NCBI GenBank assembly: GCA_023151335.1
Contig: JAKLJF010000161.1
Coordinates: 1-9,064, forward strand
From: Thermoanaerobaculia bacterium
GTDB lineage: Bacteria; Bacteroidota; Bacteroidia; Chitinophagales; Saprospiraceae
Length of the DNA stretch: 9,064 nt
Direction of reading: 5' to 3'
A program made the translations under genes and the position numbers. How positions within the stretch are numbered: the stretch's first letter is position 1; every line of letters begins with the position of its first letter. Below the pieces are notes generated by a model, which ran no database searches, was not told the origin of the DNA, and was given only the letters and a program-made list of their open reading frames with translations. Of this stretch, positions 6,474 to 9,064 are shown piece by piece.

Positions 6474-7555
6474 ACTTTCTGATCAACAAACTCAAATCCG
6501 CCAACCAACGGTGGTTGCCCCGGCATTTGTATTATGGCCCCCAGTGGCTGGTGCTGGGGGTCAATAATATTTGTAACCTGCATTGCAAGATGTGCGATGT
6601 TGGGGTGGACTACAACAAGAGCAATTTTTTTCAGAACCTCATGGGCAGCCGGCCACTCAATATGCCCATTGAACTCATCCGGGAAATATTCGGTCAGGCC
6701 AAACGCTTTTACCCCCGGGTAAAGATCGGCTATGCCTTTACCGAACCGTTGATCTACCCGCACCTGATGGAAAGCCTGCACTACGCCCGGGAACTGGGCT
6801 TGTACACGGCTATTACAACCAATGCCCTCAACCTGAAACGCTATGCCGACGGACTGCTGGAAGCCGGTATACACGACATATTCGTTTCGCTGGATGGCCC
6901 GGAAGAAATTCACAATGCGATCCGGGGGCACAAAAGCTCATACCAAAAAGCCATGGAGGGTATGGAATACATTTTATCCCAACCCAAACCTCCCCGCATA
7001 TCCGTATTTTGCTGTATCACCGAATGGAACGTGGGCCATCTGGAGCGGTTTCTGGAAGGCATGTCCGCGCTTGCGCTGAACAGGGTGGGGTTTATGCACA
7101 CCAATTATACGCCGCAGAACATAGCTGACCGGCACAATGCCTTATGGGGGCACCGCTACCCGGCAACCGCCTCTAATATGGAAGAAATTAATCTGGAGAA
7201 AATTCCCCTGGCGCCATTATGGGCTGAAATGCAGCGCATCAAAAACCGGGAATGGCCTTTTCCGGTACTGTTTTCCCCCGAAATACGCAGTCCGGAAGGC
7301 TTGGAAGTGTTTTATCACCATCCGGAAATCCTGATCGGACAGCGCTGCACCGACATTTTCAACAATATCATGATCAAAAGTAACGGAGATGTAATTCCCG
7401 CCCATGGCCGGTGCTACAACCTGCCAATCGGCAATTTGTACCAACAGAACCTCCAAACCATCTGGAAGGGGCCTGCTATCGCGCAATTCAGAAGCGACCT
7501 GAACAAAGCGGGTGGACTGTTGCCCGCCTGCGCCCGTTGTTGCTCTGCTTTTTAA
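6461..7555 (+). CDS. Radical SAM protein with SPASM-like C-terminus
   Basis: A 364-residue iron-sulphur enzyme expected to cleave S-adenosylmethionine to start radical chemistry. The cluster-binding motif C38-x3-C42-x2-C45 (CNLHCKMC) follows the strand WLVLGVNNI. Further core features are a YAFTEPLIYPHL loop (91-102), TAITTNALNL (116-125) and FVSLDGPEEIHNAIRG (141-156), all typical of the partial TIM barrel. The C-terminus has C296, a GD turn (309-310), C318 in HGRCYN, GNLYQQNLQTIWKG, and C357-x2-C360-C361. This resembles a SPASM or twitch domain holding one auxiliary cluster. The substrate is unknown; relatives modify peptides or sugars and often sit in polysaccharide or secondary-metabolite loci. 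ATG 6461 is chosen because the open frame extending left to 5729 is antisense to the kelch gene and reads as nonsense; GGAA at 6450-6453 can serve as ribosome binding site. The start overlaps the coding-like stretch upstream, and a GT9 remnant follows. Confidence 0.87.
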   Translation: MAAVNFLINKLKSANQRWLPRHLYYGPQWLVLGVNNICNLHCKMCDVGVDYNKSNFFQNLMGSRPLNMPIELIREIFGQAKRFYPRVKIGYAFTEPLIYPHLMESLHYARELGLYTAITTNALNLKRYADGLLEAGIHDIFVSLDGPEEIHNAIRGHKSSYQKAMEGMEYILSQPKPPRISVFCCITEWNVGHLERFLEGMSALALNRVGFMHTNYTPQNIADRHNALWGHRYPATASNMEEINLEKIPLAPLWAEMQRIKNREWPFPVLFSPEIRSPEGLEVFYHHPEILIGQRCTDIFNNIMIKSNGDVIPAHGRCYNLPIGNLYQQNLQTIWKGPAIAQFRSDLNKAGGLLPACARCCSAF

Positions 7556-7562
7556 AAGATGA

Positions 7563-7952
7563 AACCTGCTGGCAATACACATTCCCGGCGTTATGCAGGA
7601 ACGAGCCGCCTTTTTGGACAAATTTCTGGGCAATAACTGTATCAATCTGGTAGGCCGAACCTCCTTGGGCGAGGTCATCAATATCGTTCGGCGGACAAAC
7701 CTGACCCTCTCCGACGACGGCGGACTGCTCCATGCCAGCTGGATCAATCACGTGCCAACGATCGGATTTTTAGGCTCGTCGCCCAGCTACTGGTCTATGC
7801 CTCTGGGCGACAAATCCTTTGGGTTTAACTCTGCGGACCTCCCTTGCCGCGATTGCCTTCGCTCTGTATGTATTTGGGGCGACAACCGGTGCCTGGACCG
7901 GGTGACGCCGGAAATAGTTTGTAAAAAAGCAAAAAAGTTGCTCGAATTATAG
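7563..7952 (+). pseudogene. Glycosyltransferase family 9 C-terminal remnant
   Basis: The frame is open from just after TGA 7560-7562 to the TAG at 7950-7952; the first ATG is 7593 (119 residues). The sequence matches the C-terminal half of GT9 / ADP-heptose:LPS heptosyltransferase proteins. It has INLVGRTSLGEVINIVRR, the acceptor/donor loop LSDDGGLLHASW (normally NDTGPMHxA), VPTIGFLG, then the four-cysteine pattern C85-x2-C88-x4-C93-x6-C100 and a final helix. GT9 proteins are about 330-380 residues, so the N-terminal domain and the start of the nucleotide-binding domain are missing. No ribosome binding site precedes 7593. An ATG at 7559, three bases after the radical SAM stop, opens a 25-codon frame in a different phase. 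It could be the original gene start left after an internal out-of-frame deletion. Most likely non-functional as a transferase. Confidence 0.75.
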
Positions 7953-7954
7953 GT

Positions 7955-7966
7955 CATTTTAAAATG
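7955..7966. repeat. Perfect 12-base palindrome between convergent genes
   Basis: CATTTTAAAATG lies at the meeting point of the GT9 remnant and the GNAT gene and contains the GNAT stop codon. With no G/C-rich stem it is at best a weak bidirectional transcription end; it may be chance. Confidence 0.3.
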
Positions 7967-8915
7967 TGTCAAAGTCGCCGTATCCAAACCGCATTTTTTC
8001 CAGAAGTGGCTGCATCGCGGCGTCACTCGTCAGGCAACAAATGGCCCAGGAAGGATGAGGCTGAAGTCTGGCCGACAACTTTTCACGCAACCGTGATTCG
8101 GGATACGTCTGAAAAATGATTTTCCGCAACCCTGCCCGCCGGGCTATTTTCCGGAGCGTCGACAACCATTCTTCAAACCGGTCGTCGGTGCAGTCATTCG
8201 GCAATACAACATCGCCGACCAACAGACCGGTTTCGAACTTTAACCAGGAATCAACCCCCGCAAAACGACACAAGCGGTTGAAGGAAAAAGATTTATAGGC
8301 AAAAAACGACCGGTCGTGCAAAACGCCGGCATAGCCTTCTTCCAGCACCGAATTGTTCAAAACAAAGTCGCCTGGCGCCAGATAAGAAGCAATGACTTTT
8401 TCCGCCCACCAGCGGTGTAATCTTGGTACCCGGCAACGCCGGCAAAGCGCTTCCAGGGGGAAAGTATTGGTTCTGATCTCATAATATTCCATCTGCCCAA
8501 CCTGGGTAAATCCCAGTTTGTGCACAAAACCATACACACTGTTTTGGTTGGTAAGCCCATAAAATAGGCGAACGCCGGCACCGGTTTCGTCTTCCAGCGT
8601 TTTTTGAATCAGACACGTCATTAATCCTTTCCCCTGGTGCGCTGGCAGGGTGAACGTTTCAGTGAGCTGGGTTATGGGCGCTGTGCTCCCGTCAGGCAGG
8701 ACGGCACGAAGCGGTAATGCGGCGGCTACAGCGACAACCTGCCCGCTGGATTTCTCGTATGCCAGCCAACCGTGAAATGGCTTGCCGATCCAGGGGGACT
8801 GGTATTTTTTTTGGTAATAATCCACGGACAGCCGCTTTTTTGTCAGTGACTTCACCAAATAAGCCATATCCCCGAGATTATCCATGGAAATGCGCTTAAA
8901 TTCGTATGCCTCCAT
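7959..8915 (-). CDS. GNAT family N-acetyltransferase
   Basis: A 318-residue cytoplasmic protein predicted to transfer an acyl group from acetyl-CoA to an amine. The N-terminal 150 residues form the GNAT fold: WLAYEKSSGQVVAVAAALPL (strands 2-3), TETFTLPAHQGKGLMTCLIQ (residues 85-104) with the pyrophosphate-binding Q94-G-K-G-L loop, and FYGLTNQNSVYGFVHKLGF (118-136), the motif B region with a characteristic Asn and LGF. Residues 150-318 are an additional C-terminal part that may be a second, degenerate GNAT lobe, as in longer members of the superfamily. The substrate is not identifiable; similar proteins occur in polysaccharide and natural-product loci. The ATG at 8915 begins nine bases after the stop of an upstream gene on the same strand, so co-transcription is likely. 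The gene converges on the GT9 remnant with six bases between stops. Confidence 0.85.
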   Translation of the reverse strand: MEAYEFKRISMDNLGDMAYLVKSLTKKRLSVDYYQKKYQSPWIGKPFHGWLAYEKSSGQVVAVAAALPLRAVLPDGSTAPITQLTETFTLPAHQGKGLMTCLIQKTLEDETGAGVRLFYGLTNQNSVYGFVHKLGFTQVGQMEYYEIRTNTFPLEALCRRCRVPRLHRWWAEKVIASYLAPGDFVLNNSVLEEGYAGVLHDRSFFAYKSFSFNRLCRFAGVDSWLKFETGLLVGDVVLPNDCTDDRFEEWLSTLRKIARRAGLRKIIFQTYPESRLREKLSARLQPHPSWAICCLTSDAAMQPLLEKMRFGYGDFDTF

Positions 8916-8924
8916 ATTGCTGCT

Positions 8925-9064
8925 TTAGTACCGCCCTTTTTTCACCGCCAACCACTGATTGGTTTCGGAAATATAAGGATTAATGACCAGCCGCTCCCGA
9001 AGGCGCCGATCAGTGTAATCTTCAGGGAAAAGAAAGTCTATTGCCAGCTGCCGGGAAAAACCGA
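8925..9064 (-). CDS. C-terminal end of unknown protein, 5' partial
   Basis: On the minus strand one frame is open from the right edge to TAA (8927-8925). It encodes about 45 residues, beginning GFSRQLAIDFLFPEDYTDRR and ending NPYISETNQWLAVKKGRY; the other two frames contain stops. The close spacing to the GNAT start (nine bases) and the clean amino-acid composition support a real gene whose N-terminus lies beyond the window. I do not recognise the family from this fragment. Confidence 0.65.
   Translation of the reverse strand, partial: GFSRQLAIDFLFPEDYTDRRLRERLVINPYISETNQWLAVKKGRY

Noticed and set aside
6112..6504. Minus-strand frame of 130 residues across the divergent region
   Set aside because: Lacks a ribosome binding site and protein-like character, and it is antisense to the coding-like stretch and the radical SAM start.
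1..9064. CRISPR array, tRNA, rRNA, or insertion sequence with terminal repeats
   Set aside because: I saw no regularly spaced repeats, no cloverleaf or rRNA-like segment and no transposase motif anywhere in the window.

Overview
The window looks like a chromosomal piece of a member of the Bacteroidota. The clearest sign is the protein at 4826-6067 (minus), a signal-peptide kelch propeller ending in a type IX secretion C-terminal sorting domain, a system confined to that phylum. Most starts lack a strong Shine-Dalgarno sequence, as is usual there. I cannot name a genus; a relative of the Saprospiria or Chitinophagia is only a guess.

Left third (1-3467, plus strand): an accessory, defence-like stretch. 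It opens inside a RhuM-family gene (N-terminus outside the window). RhuM overlaps by 4 bases a 219-residue alpha-helical protein of unknown function carrying an R-x4-H motif like that of HEPN nucleases. About 360 bases of non-coding and broken sequence follow: a short A/T hairpin, three near-identical 9-base repeats and the C-terminal remnant of an apparent ORF6N-type gene. Then comes a large GC-rich gene for an uncharacterised P-loop ATPase (578 residues). Base composition differs sharply between the 219-residue gene (23/60 G+C in 721-780) and the ATPase gene (40/60 in 1861-1920), which suggests separate origins.

Middle (3479-6067, minus strand): a two-gene unit, the secreted kelch/T9SS protein followed after 12 bases by a UMF1/Atg22-type major facilitator transporter with a clear ribosome binding site.

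Right third (6068-9064): a 393-base region between divergent genes leads to a radical SAM protein (6461-7555, plus). Just before it and overlapping its start is a 58-codon coding-like stretch in another frame, either a frameshifted or broken gene or a small peptide gene. After it lies only the C-terminal part of a glycosyltransferase family 9 (heptosyltransferase-like) gene. Converging on this are a GNAT acetyltransferase (7959-8915, minus) and, upstream of it and partly outside the window, the C-terminal end of an unrecognised gene. The radical SAM, GT9 remnant and GNAT mix resembles surface-glycan or small-molecule modification loci, but this is inference.

The items most worth a second look are the RhuM/HEPN-like pair, the stand-alone ATPase, and the out-of-frame mini-gene fused by overlap to the radical SAM gene. 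None can be called a new system from sequence alone.
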